Positions 52,854 through 61,456 are shown, numbered from the stretch's first letter. The stretch is DNA of 64,000 bases from a bacterium (GCA_023139105.1 JAGLOF010000074.1:1-64000), one strand, 5' to 3'. Made by a program: numbers and translations. Notes: generated by a model from the letters alone, not told the origin.

Positions 52854-52889
52854 AGCAGTGTAACTGAACAGTTACACTGCTTTTTTTTT
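52854..52889 (+). terminator. Intrinsic terminator of the sensor operon
   Basis: AGCAGTGTAACTG (52854-52866?) pairs with the reverse complement ending at 52880 around an AACA loop, followed by nine T residues. It lies 24 bases after the regulator stop codon. Confidence 0.88.
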
Positions 52890-53034
52890 GTTAAAATTAG
52901 TTTTTCTACGTGGATTTTGATATTTATCAGCAAATTAATTGGATTGGGTGTATCATGCGGGTAACAGGTCGAATGTATTACAAGTAAAAGAGGGAAGGTG
53001 TTAAGCACTTACAAAACAAGAAGTTGGGAAGGGG

Positions 53035-53070
53035 TTGTCAATTGTGGCATTAGCTTTGCTTAATTGACAA
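53035..53070 (+). promoter_or_regulatory. Sigma-54 promoter within a perfect inverted repeat
   Basis: TGGCAT (53045-53050), 5 bases, TTGCT (53056-53060) gives the -24/-12 spacing of sigma-54 promoters (GG and GC in place). It is flanked by TTGTCAATT (53035-53043) and AATTGACAA (53062-53070), a perfect 9-bp inverted repeat that would place a regulator on the promoter. The predicted start is about 53072, 41 bases before the GTG of the next gene. The NtrC-type activator gene is just upstream. Confidence 0.65.
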
Positions 53071-53112
53071 ATGATATATCAATACGCTGATACAATAATG
53101 GGGATTTGAAAA

Positions 53113-53478
53113 GTGCAAGCAGACAGGCGGCTTCTAATTGTTGAACCGGATAATGCATTGGCACGCGGAGTCATGGAGGCTTTGGGTAGTCTGTTTACGG
53201 AAATTGTGCTAACTGATAATCCTGTTCACGCGCTTCAATTAATAAATCAACACTGTTTTGAAGTCGTTCTTGCCGAGGCTGCATATCCGCTGACAAATGG
53301 TGTGGATATATTAAAAGTAATGGCAAAGATTAAACCGGATGTTCAGATAGTGGTGTGGACTTCCTATGCAGCGGAACTTAAGGAAATTTTATTAGAAGTT
53401 GGAATCAAGACTATTCTGGAAAAGCCTGTAGAGCTTGAGGTGTTAAAACTTGTATTTCATGGTCATCAAACATTTTAA
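53113..53478 (+). CDS. Stand-alone receiver domain with Glu at the phospho-site
   Basis: A 121-residue CheY-like domain. The acidic pocket is reduced to 'LIVEPDN' (one Asp kept), the phospho-acceptor position is Glu55 in 'VVLAEAAYPLTNGVDIL' where relatives have Asp, and the switch Thr ('VVWTSYA') and Lys ('LEKPVE') are retained. Glu mimics the phosphorylated state in many receivers, so this could be a constitutively active or phosphorylation-independent receiver. Starts at GTG 53113 after GGGGA. It is driven by a sigma-54-type promoter next to the NtrC-like gene and precedes a beta-barrel gene by 20 bases. Confidence 0.75.
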   Translation: MQADRRLLIVEPDNALARGVMEALGSLFTEIVLTDNPVHALQLINQHCFEVVLAEAAYPLTNGVDILKVMAKIKPDVQIVVWTSYAAELKEILLEVGIKTILEKPVELEVLKLVFHGHQTF

Positions 53479-53498
53479 TAAATTAAGGAGGGTACGCA

Positions 53499-54056
53499 AT
53501 GAAAAAGTTATTGTTGTTAGGAGTAGTTATTTGTCTGCTGGCTGTACCGGTTATGGCTCAATCACAGATTGGTCTCAAGGGGTATGGCGTGCATGCTGGA
53601 ATCGTCTTGCCTGAATCACCCGTTGAGAGTACGCTTGGTTTTGGTGCACGGATTGATATAGGAACAATTACTCCTACATTGCATATAGCCATCATTCTGG
53701 ATTATTGGTCAAAATCTTATGATCATGGTGTTGGCTTGGGCACTAACGCTGAGTGGAAATGGTCAGAAATTGTCATTGGACCGATGGCTACCTATTATCT
53801 GTCGGATATGGGTACGATGAAGCCCTATGTGGGTGGTGGTCTTGGGTTCACTATTGCTAAATGGTCCTGGGATTATAATGATGAATTCTTAGGTGATATG
53901 GATAGCTCTGGCTCAGATACAGAATTGGGCTTCTTTGGCGTAGCCGGTATTGAAACCGCATTATCCACAAGTATGATTGGCTTTGCTGAGGCCAAGTATC
54001 ACTTGGGTGGCGTTGATTACCTGGCCATATTTGCAGGCATCAAAATTCTGAAATAA
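53499..54056 (+). CDS. Outer-membrane beta-barrel protein
   Basis: A 185-residue protein with a signal peptide (cut after 'VPVMAQ') and eight or so amphipathic strands alternating with Gly/aromatic turns ('KPYVGGGLGFTIAKWSWDY', 'LGFFGVAGIETALSTSMIGF', 'VDYLAIFAGIKIL'). This is the small OmpA/OmpX-like 'OMP_b-brl' class. No enzymatic motif. AAGGAGGG before the start. It belongs to the same transcript as the receiver and the following sorted protein, on present evidence from spacing and direction. Confidence 0.8.
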   Translation: MKKLLLLGVVICLLAVPVMAQSQIGLKGYGVHAGIVLPESPVESTLGFGARIDIGTITPTLHIAIILDYWSKSYDHGVGLGTNAEWKWSEIVIGPMATYYLSDMGTMKPYVGGGLGFTIAKWSWDYNDEFLGDMDSSGSDTELGFFGVAGIETALSTSMIGFAEAKYHLGGVDYLAIFAGIKILK

Positions 54057-54074
54057 TGAGAAGGAGAATTGATT

Positions 54075-55253
54075 ATGTTTAAACGGCTAATATTTGCGTT
54101 GCTTTTGTCCGCCGTGGTGTTTTCAGCCCAGGCTGAGAAAACGGTGCCGGTCATGGTAGATCGGCCTTCTGTTATGTATTGGGATGACTGGCTCGATGGA
54201 AGTTGGGACTTGGAGTCACGCTGGGTGCATACCTATCAGAATGGTTTATTGACGAGAGTGGTGGAGCAGCTTTTTATTGATACTGACAATTGGTTGAATA
54301 ATTACAAATATGAAGTGACTTACAACGGTCAAGGAAATCAAACCCTATGGCAAGATACGTTCTGGGACAATAGCGATGATGCCTGGCGCTTTAATATGAA
54401 AAATGAGACAGAGTATGATGGTCAAGGTAAAGCGTCCATGACCACCTATCTGCACGATCAGACCAGTTATCTGGCTTTCAGCAAGATTACATATGAATAT
54501 GATGGACAAAATCGTTGTGTGAGAGAAATTTCATATACGTGGAATGATCCAGATTGGACATTATTTTCACAAACCGATCACACCTATAATGCAAATGGAC
54601 AAATTGAGCAGACAGTGAATAGTTCGATTAGTTATTTCACTAATGAACTGGAAGCTTCAACAAGAACCAGCCATACGTACAACAGCCATGGCGATCGAAC
54701 CACGGCAACCTCTGAAGTGTGGATGTCCATTTCATGGGCCAATACCAGTAAGCAGACTTGGACCTATGATGGAAATAATGTATTGACCAACCATTTAACC
54801 CAGCAATGGCTCTATGAAACCTGGACTAATTTTAAGCAAATGGACAACACGGTGGTTGATAGTAAAATCACACAGACTGTTGCGCAGGATTGGACAGACG
54901 GTGCTTGGGCGAATGATACGCGCATGCGCTTTGAGTATGGCAGTACGGCTGTTGAAGATGTAGCTATTCAACCTGAAGTATTTCAGCTTTCCAATTATCC
55001 TAATCCATTCAATCCGCAGACAACTATTCAGTTTGATCTGCCCGTGGTCTCAACTGCCAGTCTGGAAATATTTGATGTCAGCGGTCGTAAGATCAGAACG
55101 TTGCTGCCAGGCAGCTTATATAGTTCAGGTACGCATAAGAAGGTGTGGGACGGATGTAATGAATCCGGTGAGACAGTACCATCGGGAATTTATATCTATA
55201 GATTGAATTGTGATGGTGTATCTGTTACAAAGAGATGCCTTCTTTTAAAATAG
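54075..55253 (+). CDS. Exported Tyr/Trp-rich repeat protein with sorting tail
   Basis: A 392-residue protein with a signal peptide ('LIFALLLSAVVFSAQ'). Repeats of about 45 residues with the pattern 'W....W....QTDHTYNANGQI', 'SISWANTSKQTWTYDGNNVL' and 'ITYEYDGQNRCVRE' fill residues 50-300; they are of the same type as in the gene at 33672. The end is a complete sorting domain ('NYPNPFNPQTTIQFDL', 'LEIFDVSGRKIRTLL', 'PSGIYIYRLNC'). ATG 54075 is preferred over TTG 54069 because AAGGAG sits 8 bases upstream. Should be surface or secreted. Function unknown. Confidence 0.78.
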   Translation: MFKRLIFALLLSAVVFSAQAEKTVPVMVDRPSVMYWDDWLDGSWDLESRWVHTYQNGLLTRVVEQLFIDTDNWLNNYKYEVTYNGQGNQTLWQDTFWDNSDDAWRFNMKNETEYDGQGKASMTTYLHDQTSYLAFSKITYEYDGQNRCVREISYTWNDPDWTLFSQTDHTYNANGQIEQTVNSSISYFTNELEASTRTSHTYNSHGDRTTATSEVWMSISWANTSKQTWTYDGNNVLTNHLTQQWLYETWTNFKQMDNTVVDSKITQTVAQDWTDGAWANDTRMRFEYGSTAVEDVAIQPEVFQLSNYPNPFNPQTTIQFDLPVVSTASLEIFDVSGRKIRTLLPGSLYSSGTHKKVWDGCNESGETVPSGIYIYRLNCDGVSVTKRCLLLK

Positions 55254-55316
55254 TAGATACAAATAAAATTTACTACATGGGATGAAGCAAGACTCCGGAG
55301 AAAATCAATCTGTGAA

Positions 55317-55347
55317 ATGACCCCGGTGTTAAAACAACCGGGGTCAT
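55317..55347. terminator. GC-rich hairpin between convergent genes
   Basis: ATGACCCCGGT-type arms (55317-55327 and 55337-55347) around a 9-base A-rich loop. The T tract is weak, so it may be a terminator or a simple stem; it sits between a plus-strand gene and the convergent C25 gene. Confidence 0.55.
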
Positions 55348-55360
55348 AAGTGCATGATCT

Positions 55361-57739
55361 TTATCTGAGCAATGTCATCTTAAGTATGCTGCTGCCCGTG
55401 TCTGTGGAGAGCCTTGCTATGTAGAGGCCTGAAGCAACTTGTTGCCCTCTGTCATCACAGCCGTTCCATCTGATAGTATGATCTCCCGGAGAATGAATAT
55501 TATTACATAGCTCTGTGACACGTCTTCCTGATATGTCATAGATGGTGATTTTTGTTTTTGCGGCTGCTGGTAATGTATAGTACAGCATGGTTGACGGGTT
55601 AAAGGGATTGGGGTAATTGGCAGTGAGAGCCAGCCTACGTGGTTGTATTTCGTTTTCGTTAATTGATGTTATTGTCAGAGAGCGGCGTACAGGTAGTGTG
55701 TTATAACCGGATACAACAAGTTCTGCAGAGTCATAGCTCAGCATGATATCAGTTAGGTCGATGACTGCATCACCATTGCTGTCTGTACGTGAATATGCTA
55801 GGATTTCATTATTTTGGACAATGGTGCAGAAATAATTCTTGGCTGCATTGCTGTTACGTGTGACATGGACATTTAATTCTGCGGCATCAATAGCCAGCGT
55901 GCCAATCATGTCAATATTAACAGTCTGTGGTTCATCAGTCCAGAGCAGCATGGCTGGATCACCCAATACATTCAATGCATAAAAGACCCAGCGCTGTGCC
56001 CCGGGTTCATGTTCGGTCTTGTTATCAGGACGGTTATACGGATCTACCCATGTGGCAGTGGCCAGTTTGGACTCGAGATGGCAGTCGGCAATGTGGCCGG
56101 ATTCATCACCGTAGAGTGCAGAGACAAATTCACGTGCTAAATGAATACCCGGGCCCTCTGTCTGACCTTCATTGAACCAGTTGTTTTGAGAGGCTCCCAC
56201 ATATGCACAGGCAAAGTTATCAATTGTGACCATCTTCTCGCCGATACAGTCATTAACATGAAAACCACCTGCCTGGCAGCCCTGAGAATTGACCATGATA
56301 TAGTTATGATCGATTCCGTTGAGAGCAGAAAAATTCTGGTTGGTGATGTGCCCCATTCCAAGCTGCATGTTAAACTGATAGTTTGAGTGTCCACTGTGAT
56401 ATACGGCTGTTCCACCCTGATTGATCTTATCTATTAATAATGCAGCATCCCAGTCTACGTTATATTCATATAATTTTTGGATATCATGATCTGCCGGAAT
56501 GCCTTTTGTAGTATAACCATTGTCTGCATGTTCTCCAATGAGGAGATCCATGAATTCTTTGCTCCAGGTGAGGGGGTTTGACCACATTTTTTCTCCGGCC
56601 AACAGCACACGTTTCAATTCACCTGTTACAGGATTGTCCTGATATTGAGTAATCTTGTGATAGATGTTATCAAAGTCCAGCTGTGTACTAATGGGCCAGC
56701 GCGCGACAGCGACTTCCGGTAGCAGGTCGTCTTCGCCGGGTTCGCCCCATTTGCTATCACCATCATAATTCCATGTTCCATCCAGTGCAGAGAAATAGAG
56801 ATCTGCTGGAGCAAGAGTTTCAGATAGTGAACCACCACTAAGGGCGTTGGCATAAAAACTTCTAAATGGAACTACCTCTGCATCTCCGCCTAAAAGTACA
56901 TATTCAACGGCGTGTTGTGTTACTTCATTTTTAATAAAATTACGTATTTGATCAGGCTCATCCTGTCCTGAAGTTTGAGCGTATATGTTGCTCAATGTGA
57001 TGAGTGTGGCTTTGATTCCACGGGTTTTATAAAAATCTACAACATCGACAAAAGAGGCTTCAAAGTCATTGTTGGTGATGATAAGAAGGGGGTAGTCATC
57101 TGCATCATAAGAAGCTCTTGCATACTGTGCTACTACTTCAGGATTCTGTGCCAGTTTCTCAATCCTTCCATAAGCTGTGGGAGAGGCGGGCAGTTGAGAT
57201 ATAAATGCCTGCGTGTAGGTTGTTGCAGGCTTGGTATGTAAACGCACTGTCAATGTTTCGTTGTACAAGACTTTTCCTTTTGCCGGTATGTAGCTTACAG
57301 GTGTTACTGTAGCCAGTACAAAGGTGGCACCGTGAAGGTAATGCAGTGTTGCAACAGTGTGAGCCTGAGCCGGAAAAGGAGTGTGTGATTGATATATTGC
57401 CTTACTCATTATACGTTGTCCGTCAGCCGGCATTGAAGCGGGACGAAAATCCTGAGCCGGAGATAAAATATGTGTTCCTGCTAGTGTCTTTTGAGGTCCT
57501 GAGATTACTTCAATGCGGTCAAGAACCTGTCCCGGAGGCAGGCAAAGTGTAATGGCTTTGTAAGGGAGCAGAGGGTGGCCGGGCCGACCATTTAGTAGTG
57601 TGCCTTGTATTTGAAGACGCTGATGATCACCGTCTTGCTGTATAATTGGACGATTGAAATGATAGGTTTTCTCAATGATTTGTCCAAAGGATGAGCAAGA
57701 GACAAGTATGAGTAATATGCTGGTTATTTTACGAAACAT
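55361..57739 (-). CDS. Gingipain-like C25 cysteine peptidase with sorting tail
   Basis: A 792-residue precursor. Signal peptide (cut near 'SSFGQ'), a C25 propeptide (about 20-200, beta-rich), then the caspase-like catalytic domain with 'VYHSGHSNY' (His448/451) and 'VNSQGCQAGGF' (Cys488), the His-Cys dyad of family C25. A C-terminal beta domain and a sorting domain follow ('YPNPFNPSTMLYYTL', 'ITIYDISGRRVTEL', 'ASGLYIARLST'). By analogy with gingipains it should be secreted and processed outside the cell to degrade proteins. Start codon ATG 57739. Isolated on the minus strand, convergent with the sorted repeat gene. Confidence 0.88.
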   Translation of the reverse strand: MFRKITSILLILVSCSSFGQIIEKTYHFNRPIIQQDGDHQRLQIQGTLLNGRPGHPLLPYKAITLCLPPGQVLDRIEVISGPQKTLAGTHILSPAQDFRPASMPADGQRIMSKAIYQSHTPFPAQAHTVATLHYLHGATFVLATVTPVSYIPAKGKVLYNETLTVRLHTKPATTYTQAFISQLPASPTAYGRIEKLAQNPEVVAQYARASYDADDYPLLIITNNDFEASFVDVVDFYKTRGIKATLITLSNIYAQTSGQDEPDQIRNFIKNEVTQHAVEYVLLGGDAEVVPFRSFYANALSGGSLSETLAPADLYFSALDGTWNYDGDSKWGEPGEDDLLPEVAVARWPISTQLDFDNIYHKITQYQDNPVTGELKRVLLAGEKMWSNPLTWSKEFMDLLIGEHADNGYTTKGIPADHDIQKLYEYNVDWDAALLIDKINQGGTAVYHSGHSNYQFNMQLGMGHITNQNFSALNGIDHNYIMVNSQGCQAGGFHVNDCIGEKMVTIDNFACAYVGASQNNWFNEGQTEGPGIHLAREFVSALYGDESGHIADCHLESKLATATWVDPYNRPDNKTEHEPGAQRWVFYALNVLGDPAMLLWTDEPQTVNIDMIGTLAIDAAELNVHVTRNSNAAKNYFCTIVQNNEILAYSRTDSNGDAVIDLTDIMLSYDSAELVVSGYNTLPVRRSLTITSINENEIQPRRLALTANYPNPFNPSTMLYYTLPAAAKTKITIYDISGRRVTELCNNIHSPGDHTIRWNGCDDRGQQVASGLYIARLSTDTGSSILKMTLLR

Positions 57740-57906
57740 GATGCGGCTCCAAATAGTTAATATAAGGTGTTGTCTGTTATACGATTAAATAGGGTATTGC
57801 CCTGATTATATCACAATATCTAATGAGAAAAATATTTTCACTTTTAGAAGTTAGTCAAAAGTTTGTATATTGTAAAGTTGAAAATGACGGATGAACGGAG
57901 AATTCA

Positions 57907-58323
57907 ATGAAGCTTGTGTATGTGTTGATAGGCGTAACTATTTTAATATGGACGTGGTTCAGGAGACGTGTTTTTGCCAGCATTCCAATGATAAATCCAT
58001 CAGAATTGGCTGAAGCCCTGGATAATGACTGTGACTGGCTACTTCTTGATATGCGTCCCGGAATTCATTTTCAGCAGGGATATATTCCCGGCTCTGTCAA
58101 TTTGCCTATAGATAAATTGGAATCATCTATGCAGCAACTGGAAGCGTGGCGGGAACGACGTATTGTCTTGGTGTGTCATTCCGGCTATTCAAGTCGTTCT
58201 GCTGTTAAATATATTCAGTCCAAAGGATTTAAAGATGTTGTTAATCTTCGTGGCGGTGTAATGGCGTGGCGTAAAGCTACAGCTGGCGCAAGCTGGACCG
58301 AGCTTGATGTGGAGAATGCCTGA
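57907..58323 (+). CDS. Membrane-anchored rhodanese-domain protein
   Basis: A 138-residue protein with one N-terminal helix ('LVYVLIGVTILIWTWF') and a rhodanese fold: 'LLLDMRPGIHFQQGYIPGSV', 'CHSGYSSRSAVKYI' with active-site Cys90 and 'GGVMAWRKA' at the end. Rhodaneses move sulfane sulfur; the anchored form likely faces the periplasm or cytoplasmic side of the membrane. The active Cys and the six-residue loop after it are intact. It lies just upstream of the glutamine synthetase gene but a promoter separates them. Confidence 0.85.
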   Translation: MKLVYVLIGVTILIWTWFRRRVFASIPMINPSELAEALDNDCDWLLLDMRPGIHFQQGYIPGSVNLPIDKLESSMQQLEAWRERRIVLVCHSGYSSRSAVKYIQSKGFKDVVNLRGGVMAWRKATAGASWTELDVENA

Positions 58324-58351
58324 TGTCATTTGATTTTAATAAAAAAAAGAG

Positions 58352-58379
58352 TTGACAATTCATTTAGTTTTCCTATATT
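58352..58379 (+). promoter_or_regulatory. Consensus sigma-70-type promoter of the glutamine synthetase gene
   Basis: TTGACA (58352-58357), 16 bases, TATATT (58374-58379). Near-perfect consensus. The predicted start at about 58386 leaves a leader of roughly 183 bases. Confidence 0.75.
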
Positions 58380-58385
58380 GTTAAC

Positions 58386-58568
58386 CCCTTTTGTAGGGAG
58401 AATAAATAAAGGAAAGATATATTGAGACAACATTACCGGCAAAATACGCGTTGCAGGTTGTGACGCGGGGTTTAAGCATAGAGGCCTGAGCATTCCAAAT
58501 ATTTGGAATGGCCAGGCCATTTTTTTCTGTTCTGCCCGCCGGAAGATAAAGGACTCTTGGAGGAAAGT
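58386..58568 (+). promoter_or_regulatory. glnA leader with internal terminator
   Basis: The predicted leader contains a strong hairpin (GGCCTG at 58483-58488 and CAGGCC at 58513-58518, with CATTCCAAAT / ATTTGGAATG in between) followed by seven T residues at 58520-58526. It lies between the promoter and the start codon, so it can stop transcription before the gene. A short CGCGT / ACGCG stem is upstream at about 58447-58467. The arrangement is that of an attenuator or riboswitch. No known glutamine-riboswitch core could be recognised with confidence. Confidence 0.6.
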
Positions 58569-60107
58569 ATGAATACCTTTGCCCTGTCGAACCCGTTGGA
58601 ACGTATTCTTGACAAACCGCGGGACACCTTTGTCCGCGATGATTTCATTAAACTAGTCCGTGACATGGATATTGAACGCATTACTTTTCATTATACCGGC
58701 CTTGACGGAAAACTGAAAGAATTAAAAATTCCCATCGCCAATGAGAAGCAGGCCAGGCGCATTCTCACCAACGGTGAGCGTGTGGACGGCTCTTCTCTAT
58801 TCAAAGGTATGGTGGATGTGGCACTTTCAGACCTCTATGTGGTACCGTCCTACAAAACGGCTTTCCTGAATCCTTTTGACAATGGCAGTTTGGATTTTGT
58901 CTGTCGTTACCTCACTGCCGATGGACAGCGTGCGCCTTTCACGCTGGATAACGTGCTTCACAATGCCTATGATCTGTTCAAGGAACGGACAGGGCTGGAG
59001 CTCTATGCGTTGGGTGAATTAGAGTTCTTTCTCATGGATGTGCCTGAGGCCAATATCTTTCCGGCAATGAAGCAGAAGGGTTATCATGCCGGCGCACCCT
59101 TTGTTAAAACCGGTCAGCTCATGAATGAGATTCTTAAATATGTGACACAGATGACAGGTGCCGTAAAATATGCTCATTCGGAAGTCGGTTATATAGAGAG
59201 TGTTGGATCAGATCTTGATGAGATCAAGGGACGCCGTGCCGAGCAGATGGAAGTGGAGTTTTTGCCTACGCCTATTGATGAAGCTGCCGATAATCTGGTG
59301 CTGGCCCGTTGGTTGATCCGGAATATTGCTTACAGACATGGCTATGTGGCCACCTTTGCCCCCAAGATTGAAGAGGGTGTGGCCGGTAACGGCTATCATG
59401 TGCATATGGAAGTCCGTAAGGACGGCAAAAATGTCATGACACAAGATGATGGCAGCCTCTCCAAATATGCCAAAATGGTCATCGGCGGCCTTACGCAGTA
59501 CGCTGAGTCGCTGACCGCTTTCGGGAATACCACGTCGGCGGCCTATCTTCGTCTGGTGCCCAATCAGGAGGCACCCACACGTGTCTGCTGGAGTGATCAG
59601 AACCGTAGTGCCATGATTCGTGTGCCCCTGGGATGGAATAAAGTGAAAAATTTGATTCAGGCTGTCAATCCACAGCAGCCTGAGATTAAAGAAGAGATTG
59701 AAAAACTACAGACCGTGGAGCTGCGCACGCCCGATGGCAGTGCCATCACACATCTCATGCTGGCTGGAATCACCATGGCCGCAGAGTGGGGCCTGACCCA
59801 TGAAGAAGAAGCTCTGGCCATGGCTGAGAAGTACTATGTCACAGGCAATATTTTCAAAGACAAGGCACTGTTGAAGACCCTGCCTGCACTGCCGGCCAGT
59901 TGCGTGGCATCGGCCAAGCTGATTCGCAGCAAACGTAAACTTTACGAACGTGACGACATCTTTCCGCAGAGCATCATCGACTATGTGGCTGGCCTGTTGG
60001 AAAAAGAGCAGGATAAGAATATGAACCAGTATCTGGCCGATCTCCCGGCCGATGACCGGTTGCACAAGACTCGTGCAATCATGCACAAAGACTTGCATCG
60101 TCACTAG
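58569..60107 (+). CDS. glnA: Glutamine synthetase
   Basis: A 512-residue glutamine synthetase (ATP + glutamate + ammonia to glutamine). Family motifs: 'ELEFFLMD' near 165-172 (metal-binding Glu), 'GNGYHVHMEV' near 277-286 (ATP/metal), 'PNQEAPTRVCWSDQNRSAMIR' region (part: 'SDQNRSAMIRVPLG'), and 'NKMNQY'-like C-terminus. It is near the length of longer GS groups rather than the 470-residue GSI, and the classic adenylylated Tyr could not be located. GGAGGAAAGT before ATG 58569; a longer frame from 58503 would place the leader terminator in the coding region and is rejected. Cytoplasmic; central nitrogen assimilation. Confidence 0.92.
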   Translation: MNTFALSNPLERILDKPRDTFVRDDFIKLVRDMDIERITFHYTGLDGKLKELKIPIANEKQARRILTNGERVDGSSLFKGMVDVALSDLYVVPSYKTAFLNPFDNGSLDFVCRYLTADGQRAPFTLDNVLHNAYDLFKERTGLELYALGELEFFLMDVPEANIFPAMKQKGYHAGAPFVKTGQLMNEILKYVTQMTGAVKYAHSEVGYIESVGSDLDEIKGRRAEQMEVEFLPTPIDEAADNLVLARWLIRNIAYRHGYVATFAPKIEEGVAGNGYHVHMEVRKDGKNVMTQDDGSLSKYAKMVIGGLTQYAESLTAFGNTTSAAYLRLVPNQEAPTRVCWSDQNRSAMIRVPLGWNKVKNLIQAVNPQQPEIKEEIEKLQTVELRTPDGSAITHLMLAGITMAAEWGLTHEEEALAMAEKYYVTGNIFKDKALLKTLPALPASCVASAKLIRSKRKLYERDDIFPQSIIDYVAGLLEKEQDKNMNQYLADLPADDRLHKTRAIMHKDLHRH

Positions 60108-60139
60108 TTTATTTTAATATTAGAGTGAATGTTTTACAA

Positions 60140-60164
60140 GCCCCCGACAAAAACGGGGGTTTTC
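60140..60164 (+). terminator. Intrinsic terminator of the glutamine synthetase gene
   Basis: CCCCCG (60141-60146) pairs with CGGGGG (60154-60159) around an A-rich loop, followed by T residues. It lies 33 bases past the glutamine synthetase stop codon and just before the FKBP gene. Confidence 0.85.
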
Positions 60165-60188
60165 ATTGTATTTTACATGGAGTATCAT

Positions 60189-60623
60189 TTGAAAAAAGCT
60201 GCCATAGGAGACAAAGTTAAAGTTCACTATACCGGTACGTTGACAGACGGTAAAATGTTTGATTCATCTGAAGGGCGCGAACCACTGGAGTTTACTATTG
60301 GAGCTGGTCAGATGATAATGGGTTTTGATGCCGGTGTTCGTGATATGACGGAGGGTGAGTCCAAACGGTTGGAGATCTCTGCAGAGCAGGGCTATGGTGC
60401 TTTCCGTGAAGACTTGGTCATGGAAGTCGGTCTGGATCAATTCCCTGAAAATGAAGACCCAAAACTGGGGATGCGTTATCAGTTTCAGACTGAAGACGGG
60501 CATCAGATGGTTTTAACAGTGACTACTATAAATGAAGCTACAGTAGTTTTGGACGGAAACCATGAACTGGCCGGAAAAGATTTGATTTTTGATGTGACCA
60601 TGGTGGAGATTGAAAAAGGATAA
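60189..60623 (+). CDS. SlyD-like FKBP peptidyl-prolyl isomerase
   Basis: A 144-residue FKBP with the insert-in-flap of SlyD: 'KKAAIGDKVKVHYTGTLTDG' near 2-21, 'FDSSEGREPLEFTIGAGQMI', 'FDAGVRDMTEGESKRLEISA' and 'LAGKDLIFDVTMVEIEKG' at the end. It speeds Pro isomerisation and acts as a chaperone in the cytoplasm. The family begins at 'KKAAIGD', and GGAG (60179-60182) is 6 bases before TTG 60189, so TTG is preferred as start over ATG 60177. Terminator of the upstream gene lies immediately before. Confidence 0.9.
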   Translation: MKKAAIGDKVKVHYTGTLTDGKMFDSSEGREPLEFTIGAGQMIMGFDAGVRDMTEGESKRLEISAEQGYGAFREDLVMEVGLDQFPENEDPKLGMRYQFQTEDGHQMVLTVTTINEATVVLDGNHELAGKDLIFDVTMVEIEKG

Positions 60624-60709
60624 GCTCAAGAAGAAAGTCTAAAGTCAAAAGTAAAAAGGCTAAAGTATGATAGGCCTTATTTATACCAATATTATTTGGA
60701 ATGGGAAGC

Positions 60710-61456
60710 ATGGAAATAAAAGCTGTACTCTTTGACATCGATAATACGTTGATTCTCTTTAATGAGTTGGATTTTTTTAAGGATTATTTTAAGCGAGTGA
60801 CACCCCATTTTTCGGATTGGTTTGATGCAGAGGATTTTGGTGTACGGCTCATGAGTGCAAGCCGGGCGTTGACTCATAATAATGGGCAACAGTGGAATGT
60901 GGATTACTTCCTTCAGCGATTTAAAGATGGAGAGAGTTATAGGGTAGAGTCGCTTTGGAAATGTTTTGAGTCTTTCTATCAACGTGACTTTGATTCGTTA
61001 AAAGTGCATGCCCAAGTGACGCCGGGAAACAGTGAGGTTATTTCGACCCTGAAAGCAGCTGGATTAAAGCTGGTTGCGGCATCCAACCCTTTATGGCCTC
61101 TGGCTGTACAGAAAATGCGTCTTGTGTGGGGCGATCTGAATCCGACTGATTTTGACTTCTTTACGGGTATAGAAAACAGCCGTTATATGAAACCGCAAGC
61201 TGGATATTTTTTAGAGGTTGCCAAGGCCTTAGACATTATTCCAGAGCACTGTCTCATGGTGGGTAATGATCCCTTAAATGACATGGCAGCCAAGGCCGTG
61301 GGCATGCGTACCTATCTCACCACAGACAGCGAACCTATTGATCCGGATCTGCTTATGAGCCGGAAGATTCATGCAGGTGTGGAAGCGTTATTGCCTCCAG
61401 ATGGCAAGGGGCCTCTGGCAGAGGTTTTGACGTTTGTGGATGAAGTGGCTGGGTAG
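60710..61456 (+). CDS. HAD-superfamily hydrolase
   Basis: A 248-residue HAD protein. Motif I 'LFDIDNTL' (nucleophile Asp9, Asp11), Ser/Thr-like motif II near 'LVAASNP', Lys motif III before 'YMKPQAGYFLEVAK', and motif IV 'VGNDPLNDMAAKAVG'. Phosphatase or related phosphotransferase of small metabolites; the subclass is C1-cap with a helical cap inferred from the 80-residue insertion after motif I. ATG 60710 is preferred to 60701, as the family begins at 'MEIKAVLFD'. Followed by a palindromic repeat. Substrate unknown. Confidence 0.85.
   Translation: MEIKAVLFDIDNTLILFNELDFFKDYFKRVTPHFSDWFDAEDFGVRLMSASRALTHNNGQQWNVDYFLQRFKDGESYRVESLWKCFESFYQRDFDSLKVHAQVTPGNSEVISTLKAAGLKLVAASNPLWPLAVQKMRLVWGDLNPTDFDFFTGIENSRYMKPQAGYFLEVAKALDIIPEHCLMVGNDPLNDMAAKAVGMRTYLTTDSEPIDPDLLMSRKIHAGVEALLPPDGKGPLAEVLTFVDEVAG

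Noticed and set aside
52838-52855. Second sigma-54-like match (TGGCATTTGGCAATAAAGC) after the NtrC-type gene
   Set aside because: The -12 element is absent at the right spacing (no TTGC five bases on), and the site lies just before a terminator.
60129-60188. Upstream start codons of the FKBP gene
   Set aside because: The added residues come from the terminator of the glutamine synthetase gene; the family begins at TTG 60189 with GGAG six bases before it.
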